DNA from: an uncultured Anaerolineaceae bacterium
GTDB lineage: Bacteria > Chloroflexota > Anaerolineae > Anaerolineales > Anaerolineaceae
Assembly (NCBI GenBank): GCA_937897615.1
Contig: CALCNO010000216.1
Location: forward strand, 1-12,728
Length of the DNA stretch: 12,728 nucleotides
Reading direction: 5' to 3'
The position numbers and the translations under genes are program-made. Under the pieces are notes generated by a model. It was not told where the DNA came from and did no database searches. It saw only the letters and a list, made by a program, of their open reading frames with translations. Below are positions 1 through 5,444 of the stretch, piece after piece (the first letter of the stretch is position 1; the number at the start of each line of letters is the position of its first letter).

Positions 1-18
1 GGGTGGCTTTGAAAGAAG

Positions 19-49
19 TGGGCGCGATAGGGCTCGAACCTACGGACCT
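19..49 (-). other. tRNA 3'-end fragment, probable attachment site
   Basis: Read on the minus strand, this holds a T-arm (GTAGG, loop TTCGAGC, CCTAT) followed by an acceptor 3' strand CGCGCCC and discriminator A, the exact architecture of a tRNA 3' end without an encoded CCA. No matching GGGCGCG 5' acceptor strand lies about 73 bases away to the right, and no anticodon arm can be folded, so the gene is incomplete. A tRNA 3' fragment just upstream of an integrase gene is the usual trace of site-specific integration at a tRNA gene. I infer that bases 1 to about 18 are host DNA and that the element lies to the right. The inner limit and the amino acid identity cannot be fixed from this fragment. 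Confidence 0.68.
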
Positions 50-57
50 CACGGAGC

Positions 58-80
58 GTACTTTCTCGCCCGCAAAGTAT
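58..80. repeat. Inverted repeat next to the attachment site
   Basis: TACTTT (59-64) and AAAGTA (74-79) form 6-base inverted arms around a 9-base spacer, with a possible outer G-T pair. It lies just inside the tRNA fragment and could be a binding site for the recombinase or an accessory factor. The assignment rests only on position and symmetry. Confidence 0.3.
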
Positions 81-183
81 ACAGTTTTCGGCTTTTTTAA
101 GGCGCGATTTGCGGCCATTGCAGTAGAATGGATGTACTACTTCACGGGATATGCAGGTCCGTTGACAGACGGAGTATCCCAGG

Positions 184-246
184 AGATGAGACCGGCTCAA
201 GCAGGCGTGTTTCGCGTTGGCGTGGTCTCATCTGAGACCATTTTTT
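184..246 (+). terminator. Intrinsic terminator with competing antiterminator arm
   Basis: GGTCTC (224-229), loop ATCT and GAGACC (234-239) form a 6-base-pair hairpin followed by ATTTTTT (240-246), a textbook rho-independent terminator on the plus strand. The 10-base segment AGATGAGACC (184-193) is an exact complement of GGTCTCATCT (224-233), so it would sequester the left arm and loop of the terminator. The two structures exclude each other, the layout of a transcription attenuator. It lies 14 bases upstream of the gene at 260 and would control that gene and the integrase. A TTGACA box (162-167) lies upstream, but I found no -10 box at the right distance. Confidence 0.6.
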
Positions 247-259
247 ATTGAGGTGCCAC

Positions 260-700
260 ATGGCCACGAAAAAGCCCCGAATCTCAAGGGCGACTGCACG
301 CCGATTGCTTAAACTCCTGCACATGCGCTACAAACCCACTGAGATCGCTGCCGAAATGGGCGTCACGGCCGATACGATCTACCGCACCTATCTGCCGGCG
401 GGCGCACCCTACGAGAAGGACGCCAAAGGCAATGTTTGGATCGTTGGGGATGTATTCGCCCGGTGGGCGATGGATTGCACGGTGACGAACAACCGCAAGG
501 CGCCGAAGTCCGTACTGCGTTCTGACCAGGTCTACTGCCTGAAGTGCAACCAGGTTGTGGCGATCCATAACCCGCGCAAGGGGCAGGTGAACAGCCGGGG
601 GGTAACCAACCTCTCCGGGCGCTGCCCGGTGTGCAATACCCGGGTGCACCGCTTTGTGCGCGCCAGTGAGTATGAAGGGCGTTATGATCAACCGCAGTAA
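260..700 (+). CDS. Helix-turn-helix / zinc-ribbon DNA-binding protein
   Basis: This 146-residue protein has a basic helix-turn-helix-like N-terminus (about residues 23-45, containing EIAAEMGVTADTIYRTYL) and a C-terminal zinc ribbon with C93-x2-C96 and C122-x2-C125. The ATG at 260 is chosen because GAGG lies 6 bases upstream. Its last 17 bases overlap the integrase reading frame if the latter begins at 684, so the two are probably co-translated. Small DNA-binding proteins paired with tyrosine recombinases often act as accessory or directionality factors. That role is inferred from position, since I do not recognise the exact family. Expression may be gated by the attenuator-like structure ending at 246. 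Confidence 0.78.
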   Translation: MATKKPRISRATARRLLKLLHMRYKPTEIAAEMGVTADTIYRTYLPAGAPYEKDAKGNVWIVGDVFARWAMDCTVTNNRKAPKSVLRSDQVYCLKCNQVVAIHNPRKGQVNSRGVTNLSGRCPVCNTRVHRFVRASEYEGRYDQPQ

Positions 701-1754
701 CTACCAGGATGTACAGGCGTTCCTGCGCTTTCAGCGTGAGGTTAAGCAGAGCGACGAAAAGACCATCAGCGCGTTATGGTCCAGGCTGCGGCATCTGCTT
801 GAGTGGGCGGATGAAAAGCGCTTCACCGATGCCTACCGCATCCGTCCAACCTTCCCGGTGTACCTGGGCAACCTGAAAAAGCCTGACGGCAATCTGCTGA
901 TCGGGACGGCATACTTTGCCTCGGTGTGCAAAACGGCCAGGGCGTTCTTCGACTGGGCGTGCCGCGAGTACCGCACCCAGTACAAACGCATCGATCAGAA
1001 CTGGATCGTGTCGCTGCGGCCGCCAAAATCGCGCAGCGAACAATCTCAACTGAAAAAACGCGAGATCTACGAGTTCGAGGAAGTGCTGCAGATTGCCAGG
1101 TGCCCGGTGGAATCGCTGATGCTGCGGCGGGCGCAGGCAGCGGTGTGCCTGCTGTACCTCTCCGGGATGCGCGTTGGCGCCTTCGTGTCGCTGCCGGCCA
1201 GGTGCGTTGACCTGGAGCGTATGACGGTCTCGCAGCTGCCGGAGCTGGGGGTGAACACCAAAAACCACAAAGCGGCGGTGACGACACTGCTAAACATCCC
1301 GGAGCTGCTGCCGGTGGTGCAGGCGTGGGACGCGCTGGTCAGGCGCGAGGGACAGAGTGATGTGCTGTGGTACGCCAACTTCACCCAGCAGGGGGAGATC
1401 GCCGCGGTGAACCCGAGCGCGGCCAGGATCAAAACCAGGCAACATGATTTTATTGACGACCTGCGCAAGCTGTGCAGTGTGGCCGGGGTAGTCTACAAAA
1501 GCCCGCACAAACTGAGGCACGGGCACGTGGTGTATGGGCTAAAGCGGGCGCGCAACATGGAGCAGTTGAAGGCGATCTCACAGAACGTGATGCACTCCTC
1601 GGTGGGGATCACGGACGGCATCTACGGCCGGCTGGTGTCAGATGATGTGCACGAGACGATCGCGGCACTGGGGAAGGTGCCGGTGCAGGATGACGGCGAG
1701 AAAGAACTGCTGAATCAGGTGATTGAGATGTTGAGAAATAAGGTCTCAATATAA
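684..1754 (+). CDS. int: Tyrosine recombinase (integrase)
   Basis: This 356-residue protein belongs to the phage-integrase family of tyrosine recombinases, which catalyse site-specific strand exchange between attachment sites. The catalytic set is visible: R153 (SGMRVGAF), K183 (NTKNHKA), H275 and R278 in HKLRH, H304 (MHSSVGIT) and nucleophile Y314. An N-terminal SAM-like core-binding region occupies about residues 1-110, and the length is normal for the family. The start is uncertain: in-frame TTG 654 and ATG 672 are alternatives, and none has a strong ribosome-binding site. It is transcribed away from the tRNA fragment at 19-49, consistent with integration there. The gene meets the leftward nuclease gene tail to tail with a 4-base gap. 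Confidence 0.92.
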   Translation: MINRSNYQDVQAFLRFQREVKQSDEKTISALWSRLRHLLEWADEKRFTDAYRIRPTFPVYLGNLKKPDGNLLIGTAYFASVCKTARAFFDWACREYRTQYKRIDQNWIVSLRPPKSRSEQSQLKKREIYEFEEVLQIARCPVESLMLRRAQAAVCLLYLSGMRVGAFVSLPARCVDLERMTVSQLPELGVNTKNHKAAVTTLLNIPELLPVVQAWDALVRREGQSDVLWYANFTQQGEIAAVNPSAARIKTRQHDFIDDLRKLCSVAGVVYKSPHKLRHGHVVYGLKRARNMEQLKAISQNVMHSSVGITDGIYGRLVSDDVHETIAALGKVPVQDDGEKELLNQVIEMLRNKVSI

Positions 1755-1758
1755 AAGA

Positions 1759-2319
1759 CTATGAAACGTTTCCAATTTTAGTTTTATCAATATTAAACTT
1801 TCCTTTTTTAAAATTTGATCCATTTTTGGAAAAATAAATATTACCACAGCTAAAATTGATCTTCCACCCTGGCGCAGTAAACTGGAATAAGCCTACTTTT
1901 GCATGAAAAGCAAGGCGTACCATTCCTAATCCAAGTCTATCCCAATCATCGTCTTTGTTCACTTGAAAATAGTTCGAGTACAGAAGCACAAAATAAGGAC
2001 GAACAACGGTTTCTTCAACAGGAAAAGAGGATTGCTGATATGTAATGGATTGCCAGAGAGCTTTCCCAAATTTTCCCGAATCGCCCGGGTTTGGAAAATG
2101 CTTCGCTTCAATTCCAAACCAAGCATCAGCAAACCCGATTTTTACTAAATGTTTTTTTGGTTTTAGTAAAAAATCTAATATTACTTTGCGATCTTGATTC
2201 AGCAGATTGTTCCCCCGCACCTCGGATAAAATTTGAAAATCTGCGCTCAACTCTCTACTCAAAAAATTTTTTTGGGCTGGTTCGTCTCTGAGATATGCGT
2301 CTCTTGTTATTATGCTCAT
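1759..2319 (-). CDS. Putative PD-(D/E)XK-type nuclease
   Basis: This 186-residue protein is not recognised by name. Its central part fits a restriction-endonuclease-like fold: E33 (SEVRGNN), D49 (RKVILDFLL), then E71-x-K73 (GIEAKHF), followed by Q90 and Y94 (QSITYQQSSF), the order seen in many PD-(D/E)XK enzymes. The glycine-rich FADAWFGIEAK segment looks like the beta-strand carrying the E-x-K. The ATG is one base past the stop of the lipoprotein gene, so it is the last gene of a leftward operon. Base composition is clearly AT-rich compared with the integrase and the rightward operon, suggesting a separate origin. A nuclease role is inference from motif order, and the target (phage, plasmid or host DNA) is unknown. 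Confidence 0.6.
   Translation of the reverse strand: MSIITRDAYLRDEPAQKNFLSRELSADFQILSEVRGNNLLNQDRKVILDFLLKPKKHLVKIGFADAWFGIEAKHFPNPGDSGKFGKALWQSITYQQSSFPVEETVVRPYFVLLYSNYFQVNKDDDWDRLGLGMVRLAFHAKVGLFQFTAPGWKINFSCGNIYFSKNGSNFKKGKFNIDKTKIGNVS
1763..1772. repeat. GAAACGTTTC palindrome, copy 1
   Basis: A perfect 10-base palindrome preceded by T lies in the 3' end of the nuclease gene, 9 bases past the integrase stop. The same 11 bases, TGAAACGTTTC, recur at 3266-3276. The two copies bracket the AT-rich passenger operon. Confidence 0.4.
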
Positions 2320-2320
2320 T

Positions 2321-2782
2321 TTATGGGTGGCATGTAACTTTACCCGAACCGGTTAGGTCGAAATTCACCATGATAAGGCTTCGCGACATGTCAAACAGGG
2401 CGCAGTAGTACTGAACTTCACTCACCATTGTATGGAAGGTATAGGTAGCGGCTTCATAAGACTTCAGGTATAACTGCTCTCGTGAATTGCGCCCACAACC
2501 AGGTATACCGTCTGGATCAGTCGTAATGCTTGTGGCGTTCACAGACATGATACAAAAGCCAAGTTCCATGATGTAGTTGGGAGCTGGCGTGAGGGTGATC
2601 GTGGGGGTTGGCCGCGGGGTCGGAGTTAACGTGGGTAATGGCGTGGGCGTGACGGCTTTCAGAGTAGCGAGTTCACTCAAAAGCGCCTGGTTCGTAGCTT
2701 GAAGTGAAAGATATTCGGCGCTCTTGGTCGGAGAGCACGACGCAAGTAACAAGGCAATAAAAACAAATAAGGCTTTTTTCAT
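2321..2782 (-). CDS. Lipoprotein with Thr-Pro stalk
   Basis: This 153-residue protein starts MKKALFVFIALLLASC, a lipoprotein signal peptide with lipobox LASC and acylated C16. A short coiled segment (about residues 22-43) leads into a Thr-Pro-rich linker of roughly 25 residues (TPTPLPTLTPTPRPTPTI), then a C-terminal domain of about 85 residues with four cysteines that could form two disulfides. It should therefore sit outside the cytoplasmic membrane on an extended stalk. GGAGG precedes the ATG by about 8 bases. It lies 22 bases after the HIRAN gene and 1 base before the nuclease gene in one operon. Lipoproteins carried by mobile elements sometimes exclude related phages or plasmids, and that is only a hypothesis here. 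The outer domain is not recognised. Confidence 0.82.
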   Translation of the reverse strand: MKKALFVFIALLLASCSPTKSAEYLSLQATNQALLSELATLKAVTPTPLPTLTPTPRPTPTITLTPAPNYIMELGFCIMSVNATSITTDPDGIPGCGRNSREQLYLKSYEAATYTFHTMVSEVQYYCALFDMSRSLIMVNFDLTGSGKVTCHP

Positions 2783-2804
2783 ATATTCCTCCCTGCCTGC
2801 AATC

Positions 2805-3170
2805 TTACTTTTCTTCTGTCTTAGTAATCTCAATGGCAAGGCCAAAGGCAGGTTTCTCAGCTGTTCCGCCGAATATCGCTTTGACAGTGGCTGGCAGCGG
2901 GTCGCCGGCGTCCATAGCAGGCGCAAGAGTCGCCGCCTGGTCAGCGGCGATGTACCCCAGTTGATAATTGTGCTCGCCAAAGAGAAGCGTTTTTCCGTGA
3001 ACCCATACGCCGATGGCGTTCTTGTCAAATTTGTTTTTGGGTTCGCGGATTAGCTGAATAGGGACACCGACCTTACAAAACTTGCGAATCGCCGCCTGCC
3101 TGGAAGTGCCGTCGTCGTTATCCCTGGATGTGCCGGTGATCCGTGCTTCGATCTTTCTCTCGTAAGACAT
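2805..3170 (-). CDS. HIRAN-domain protein
   Basis: This 121-residue stand-alone protein matches the HIRAN pattern, a small beta-barrel that binds DNA ends, notably 3' single-stranded ends in helicase-linked members. Characteristic segments are IREPKNKFDKNAIGVWV (residues 41-57), YQLGYIAADQAATLAPAMDAG (69-89, in two parts) and a final beta-strand, FGLAIEI. AGGAGG lies about 5 bases before the ATG, a strong start. It is the first gene of a leftward operon with the lipoprotein and nuclease. HIRAN domains occur alone or fused to nucleases and helicases in DNA repair and defence contexts, so a link to the nearby nuclease is plausible but not shown. Confidence 0.82.
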   Translation of the reverse strand: MSYERKIEARITGTSRDNDDGTSRQAAIRKFCKVGVPIQLIREPKNKFDKNAIGVWVHGKTLLFGEHNYQLGYIAADQAATLAPAMDAGDPLPATVKAIFGGTAEKPAFGLAIEITKTEEK

Positions 3171-3191
3171 TTACCCTCCTAAAAATTTAAG

Positions 3192-3220
3192 TTGCTTTTG
3201 TAGAAATAGTGTTCTATAAT
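3192..3220 (+). promoter_or_regulatory. Possible rightward promoter antisense to the repressor
   Basis: TTGCTT (3192-3197), a 17-base spacer and a perfect TATAAT (3215-3220) make a good sigma-70-type promoter. It would start transcription near 3227, toward the 3' end of the leftward repressor gene. No open reading frame with a ribosome-binding site follows, so any transcript would be a small or antisense RNA. The intergenic region is AT-rich, which makes chance matches more likely. Confidence 0.35.
3203..3214 (-). promoter_or_regulatory. LexA-like operator candidate upstream of the HIRAN operon
   Basis: On the minus strand this reads GAACACTATTTC, one mismatch from the Gram-positive-type SOS box core GAAC-N4-GTTC. 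It lies about 35 bases upstream of the HIRAN start codon and overlaps AT-rich promoter-like sequence. If genuine, it would tie the HIRAN/nuclease operon to DNA damage. One mismatched site is weak evidence. Confidence 0.22.
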
Positions 3221-3266
3221 TCTCTTACTGTACCTGCCGTTACCTGCACTGATTTGGGGCTGCCGT

Positions 3267-3276
3267 GAAACGTTTC
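3267..3276. repeat. GAAACGTTTC palindrome, copy 2
   Basis: This is the second copy of the palindrome found at 1763-1772, again preceded by T. It lies between the HIRAN promoter region and the 3' end of the repressor gene, at the opposite edge of the passenger operon. Confidence 0.4.
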
Positions 3277-3346
3277 TTTATCCACCTAGGTTCACACGAT
3301 AATATGACTGTTTTTTATATTACCATTTTCAAGCTAAAAATAAGGA

Positions 3347-3721
3347 TCATTTTTTCACTTGATTAGTTTTTTCTGGTCGCTTTAACATCTCAAGATTAAT
3401 CCTGATGTATTTGATAAGGTTGGTTTTTTCTGATGACGGGAGCTGATTGAAAAGAAATAGGAGTTCTTCTGTTTGTGAGTCCCCCTTCTGAATTTCTGGA
3501 AGGAAACCAGCTGTTCTAAATAAAGCATCAGGCGGAAAATCAAATGCTTTCGCTAAAGCATTCAAAGTCTCAGGGCTGGGTTTTCTGGTGCGATTCAGGA
3601 GCATACTCACCCCACCAGTGGTTAAACCGGTAAGCCGGGCCAAATCTGCCTGGCTTAGTCCTCGTTTCTTCATTTCCTTTTCGATGAATTCGGATAAATC
3701 CATACTCACATAATTTAGCAT
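3347..3721 (-). CDS. XRE/cI-type helix-turn-helix repressor
   Basis: This 124-residue protein has an N-terminal lambda-repressor-like helix-turn-helix (residues about 8-62). SQADLARLTGLTTGGVSML is the turn and recognition helix, and RKPSPETLNALAKAFDFPPDALF is the conserved second half. The C-terminal part (about 75-124) is short and charged, with no S24 autocleavage peptidase, so cleavage-type induction is not expected. GAGGAG lies 8 bases before the ATG. It is divergent from the ribbon-helix-helix gene at 3831, and the shared 109-base region contains symmetric elements suited to repressor binding. It probably sets the on/off state of the long rightward operon and may regulate itself. Confidence 0.9.
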   Translation of the reverse strand: MLNYVSMDLSEFIEKEMKKRGLSQADLARLTGLTTGGVSMLLNRTRKPSPETLNALAKAFDFPPDALFRTAGFLPEIQKGDSQTEELLFLFNQLPSSEKTNLIKYIRINLEMLKRPEKTNQVKK

Positions 3722-3757
3722 ATTGCTTACTCCTCGTGGTAAGTAATTTACTCACAG

Positions 3758-3774
3758 CTATTGACATTCAATAG
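3758..3774. promoter_or_regulatory. Inverted repeat over the -35 box
   Basis: CTATTGA (3758-3764), spacer CAT and TCAATAG (3768-3774) are exact 7-base inverted arms that cover the -35 hexamer of the rightward promoter. Binding here would block RNA polymerase, so it is a candidate operator for the adjacent repressor or the ribbon-helix-helix protein. Confidence 0.5.
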
Positions 3775-3789
3775 AGAAAATGCTAATAT
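3761..3789 (+). promoter_or_regulatory. Near-consensus sigma-70 promoter of the rightward operon
   Basis: A perfect -35 box TTGACA (3761-3766) is followed by a 17-base spacer and TATAAT-like TAATAT (3784-3789). Transcription would start near 3796, about 35 bases before the ribbon-helix-helix gene. It is the only strong rightward promoter I see before the tightly packed genes from 3831 to the end of the window. Confidence 0.82.
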
Positions 3790-3791
3790 AT

Positions 3792-3824
3792 TCACAGTAG
3801 TTACCAATTTACTAACTACTGTGA
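3792..3824. promoter_or_regulatory. Twelve-base-arm inverted repeat at the transcription start (operator)
   Basis: TCACAGTAGTTA (3792-3803) and TAACTACTGTGA (3813-3824) are perfect inverted arms around a 9-base spacer. The repeat covers the predicted start of transcription and reaches the ribosome-binding site (GAGGA, 3823-3827). It is probably an operator. The part inside the RNA could also form a hairpin of about 8 base pairs next to the ribosome-binding site. Confidence 0.72.
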
Positions 3825-3830
3825 GGATTT

Positions 3831-4037
3831 TTGAAGACTGCTGCGTTTTATCTCGAGGATGATCAGATTGTGTGGCTTAACCAGGAAAGTAAACGCCTTG
3901 GTCGTGTTTCTGCTTCGGCAATTATCCGCCGGCTGATCTCTCAAGAAATGCATGCCTCTGTTTCTTCACACCCTCAGAGTACCACCCCTGCACAGGCAAC
4001 AGACATCCGGCTGCAACCGGGTGAGAACGGGCTGTAA
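3831..4037 (+). CDS. Ribbon-helix-helix (CopG/Arc-type) regulator
   Basis: This 68-residue protein has the ribbon-helix-helix layout: beta-strand TAAFYLEDDQ (residues 3-12), helix 1 IVWLNQESKRLG, a turn at VSAS, and helix 2 AIIRRLISQEM. A disordered Ser/Thr/Pro tail follows. Proteins of this class dimerise and bind short inverted repeats. The first available start is TTG at 3831, with GAGGA only 3 bases upstream, so initiation may be inefficient. It is the first gene of the rightward operon and is divergent from the XRE repressor, a Cro/CI-like arrangement. It could counter the repressor or dampen its own promoter. Confidence 0.72.
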   Translation: MKTAAFYLEDDQIVWLNQESKRLGRVSASAIIRRLISQEMHASVSSHPQSTTPAQATDIRLQPGENGL

Positions 4038-4075
4038 CCAGCCCAAAACCAGACAAGCCCGGGTCGGAACCGGGC
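4029..4075 (+). other. Two hairpins between the ribbon-helix-helix gene and the next gene
   Basis: GGGCTG/CAGCCC (4029-4034 and 4039-4044, loop TAAC) spans the stop codon of the upstream gene. GCCCGG/CCGGGC (4057-4062 and 4070-4075) follows. No T-tract comes after either one, so they are unlikely to terminate and may act as processing or stability elements in the operon mRNA. Confidence 0.4.
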
Positions 4076-4094
4076 ACAAAAAAGGAGGATGAAC

Positions 4095-4370
4095 ATGACT
4101 ACCCCATCCAGGCCTTGGCCTAACAACTGTTTGAACGTACGCGACGGCGCAGCGGAACTGATTCGCGATGACATCCACAAACTGGCGCAGATCAACCGCA
4201 ACCAGGTGAACGATGAAGAGGCCGTGGAAGCCATTGCTGCCGACGTGGTGGAAGACCTGCACCTGTTGCTGCGCGCGCTGGAAACCGTGGGCGCGAACAC
4301 AGACCCCCTGGTGGAGCTGGACAACCGGGTGCTGGCGATCAGAGGAGATTACATGCTCGTAAGGGCGTGA
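4095..4370 (+). CDS. Hypothetical protein, 91 residues
   Basis: I do not recognise this small protein. It is acidic and predicted largely helical, with a conserved-looking middle (DDIHKLAQINRNQVNDEEA and a DVVEDLHLLLRALE helix). There is no signal peptide or membrane segment. ATG 4095 is preferred over ATG 4089 because GGAGG (4084-4088) lies 6 bases before it. It follows the ribbon-helix-helix gene by 57 bases, in the same transcription unit. Its codon use is rich in G/C third positions, like the rest of the rightward operon. Confidence 0.72.
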   Translation: MTTPSRPWPNNCLNVRDGAAELIRDDIHKLAQINRNQVNDEEAVEAIAADVVEDLHLLLRALETVGANTDPLVELDNRVLAIRGDYMLVRA

Positions 4371-4427
4371 ATCTGGTGTTTAGCGAAGCCGGTCTGCGCA
4401 CCCGTTGTGTGTGCCGCCGGTGGAGCC

Positions 4428-4461
4428 CCCGGGCGGGTGCGGTCCTCCTCGCCTGCCCGGG
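4428..4461 (+). other. GC-rich hairpin in an intergenic gap
   Basis: CCCGGGCGGG (4428-4437) pairs with CCTGCCCGGG (4452-4461) over 10 positions with one G-U pair and a 14-base loop. No T-tract follows, so a terminator is unlikely. It lies 31 bases upstream of the small gene at 4492. Confidence 0.4.
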
Positions 4462-4491
4462 TCCGACCCAGGAGGATCGAACGGAGAGAGA

Positions 4492-4605
4492 ATGTCACTC
4501 AATTTTATTGTGGCACGCAAGACATTTATCAGGGCTTTGCTGGATGGCGACCTGGGCAACGCCGGGCGCATCCTGCGTATGGTGGTTGGGGCGCGCCGTG
4601 GCTAA
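4492..4605 (+). CDS. Small hypothetical protein, 37 residues
   Basis: A 37-residue basic protein starts MSLNFIVARKTFIRALLDG and ends in ARRG. GGAG (4483-4486) is 5 bases before the ATG, and the stop codon overlaps the GTG start of the next gene by 8 bases, suggesting translational coupling. No family is recognised. The good ribosome-binding site and the junction with the next gene are the reasons for calling it. Confidence 0.55.
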   Translation: MSLNFIVARKTFIRALLDGDLGNAGRILRMVVGARRG

Positions 4606-4807
4606 AACAGTCCTGCCCGCCAGCGTGCTGGAAGAGTACCGCCGCTTGATCCGGGCGGTGGGCGGCCGCAAAGACCGGCGCAGCCGGGCCAGGCACGTGG
4701 TGTACGCCATGATGGTGGCGCGCTACGGCCACGCCTGGTGGCAGGAAAACCGCGAGACCATACTTGGCGAGTTAGACGCTGAAGATGCCAAAGTGAGAGA
4801 CGGATAA
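4598..4807 (+). CDS. Small hypothetical protein, 69 residues
   Basis: A 69-residue protein starts at GTG 4598, inside the end of the preceding gene. It is basic and helical: a first helix (LPASVLEEYRRLIRAVGG), an Arg-rich stretch (RKDRRSRARHVVYAMMVARYG) and a final helix (WWQENRETILGELDAEDA). I do not recognise it. Nucleic-acid binding would fit the charge pattern but is not demonstrated. The reading frame remains open far upstream (from 4367), but that part looks like a shadow. Confidence 0.58.
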   Translation: MAKTVLPASVLEEYRRLIRAVGGRKDRRSRARHVVYAMMVARYGHAWWQENRETILGELDAEDAKVRDG

Positions 4808-4839
4808 TGCCCCAGGCTTTGCCGGCGGGGAGGTGCCTG

Positions 4840-4938
4840 ATGCTCAATATTCTCCTGCAGGCGCCGATGATCCCCGGCGAGGCCGCGGCGGCTGGCGCGA
4901 TTGAGGCCACGCCTGACAGGGCGTATCAGCGCCAATGA
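4840..4938 (+). CDS. Possible 32-residue small protein
   Basis: The ORF encodes MLNILLQAPMIPGEAAAAG and a short tail, 32 residues in all. GGGGAGG lies just upstream of the ATG (4827-4833, 6 bases away), and its stop overlaps the next ATG in the form ATGA at 4935-4938. Those two translation signals are the only support. The sequence is Ala-rich and has no recognised family. Confidence 0.3.
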   Translation: MLNILLQAPMIPGEAAAAGAIEATPDRAYQRQ

Positions 4939-5096
4939 GGCCCGCCAGAGCAACACCCCTCCGGGTTGTGACAGCAGCCCGGAGACCTTACAAAGTGTAT
5001 ATCCGGTTTCCACTCACAGGAACGATGACCGGAGCCAGCCCAAGCGTGGAAACGAGGATGCTGGCGGAAGAGCTACCCTGTTACAGCGGGTTTTGA
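4935..5096 (+). CDS. Possible 53-residue small protein
   Basis: The ORF starts at the ATG of the ATGA overlap with the preceding small ORF and encodes a 53-residue basic protein with PYKVYIRFPLTG and VETRMLAEELPCYSGF. The second half has a plausible folded-protein composition and acceptable codon use. No family is recognised and no independent ribosome-binding site is seen, so this is tentative. Confidence 0.3.
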   Translation: MRPARATPLRVVTAARRPYKVYIRFPLTGTMTGASPSVETRMLAEELPCYSGF

Positions 5097-5261
5097 ACGC
5101 CTTCGATGAAACCCAAGAGAGCTCAAGGCGTGACAGCCGGGAGAGACCGACAACACAGGCGACGGCGTGGTATGCACACGCACAGCAGATCTGTTTTGGT
5201 AGACGAGGACCATGCGGTGAGAAAGCCCCGATCCTCAGGGAAGCAGCAACAAGCTTTATAG

Positions 5262-5444
5262 AGGTTCCGCGAAATTCAGGGCAAACATGGCAACATCTAC
5301 ATCTACGAATCCAAAAATCAGGTGAAAATCCTGATCGCCTGCCAGGGCCGCAACAACCAACGCACCTCACACCCTGCTCCCCCCCAGGGTGCGGACCTTG
5401 CGCCGGTGGGTTGCTCACCGTTCAAGGCGGTGCGGTCCACCTGA
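5262..5444 (+). pseudogene. Start-less coding remnant, 60 residues
   Basis: The open frame from 5262 encodes a protein-like stretch (RFREIQGKHGNIYIYES, then NQVKILIACQGRNN) whose codons show the strong C/G third-position preference of the neighbouring genes. No start codon precedes it in frame. The codon just upstream (5259-5261) is TAG, and before it the same frame is open back to ATG 5106 and encodes a low-complexity basic peptide. It is either the 3' remnant of a decayed or frameshifted gene, or a gene needing amber read-through or a nonstandard start. The C-terminal 25 residues are Pro-rich and may be out of the conserved part. Confidence 0.4.
5396..5427 (+). other. Two-part hairpin in the ssb leader
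   Basis: CCTTG (5396-5400) pairs with CAAGG (5423-5427), and inside it CGGTG (5404-5408) pairs with CACCG (5416-5420). The two helices stack across a small internal loop. An alternative outer pairing, GGACC (5393-5397) with GGTCC (5434-5438), overlaps it. It ends 25 bases before the ssb ribosome-binding site and could regulate ssb translation or mark an mRNA processing point. Confidence 0.4.

Noticed and set aside
3..251. Open frame of 82 residues at the left end
   Set aside because: It runs over the tRNA fragment and the terminator hairpin and lacks a ribosome-binding site, so it is not a plausible gene.
1731..1749. TTGAGA/TCTCAA hairpin at the end of the integrase gene
   Set aside because: It is short and lacks a following T-tract, so I do not call it a terminator.
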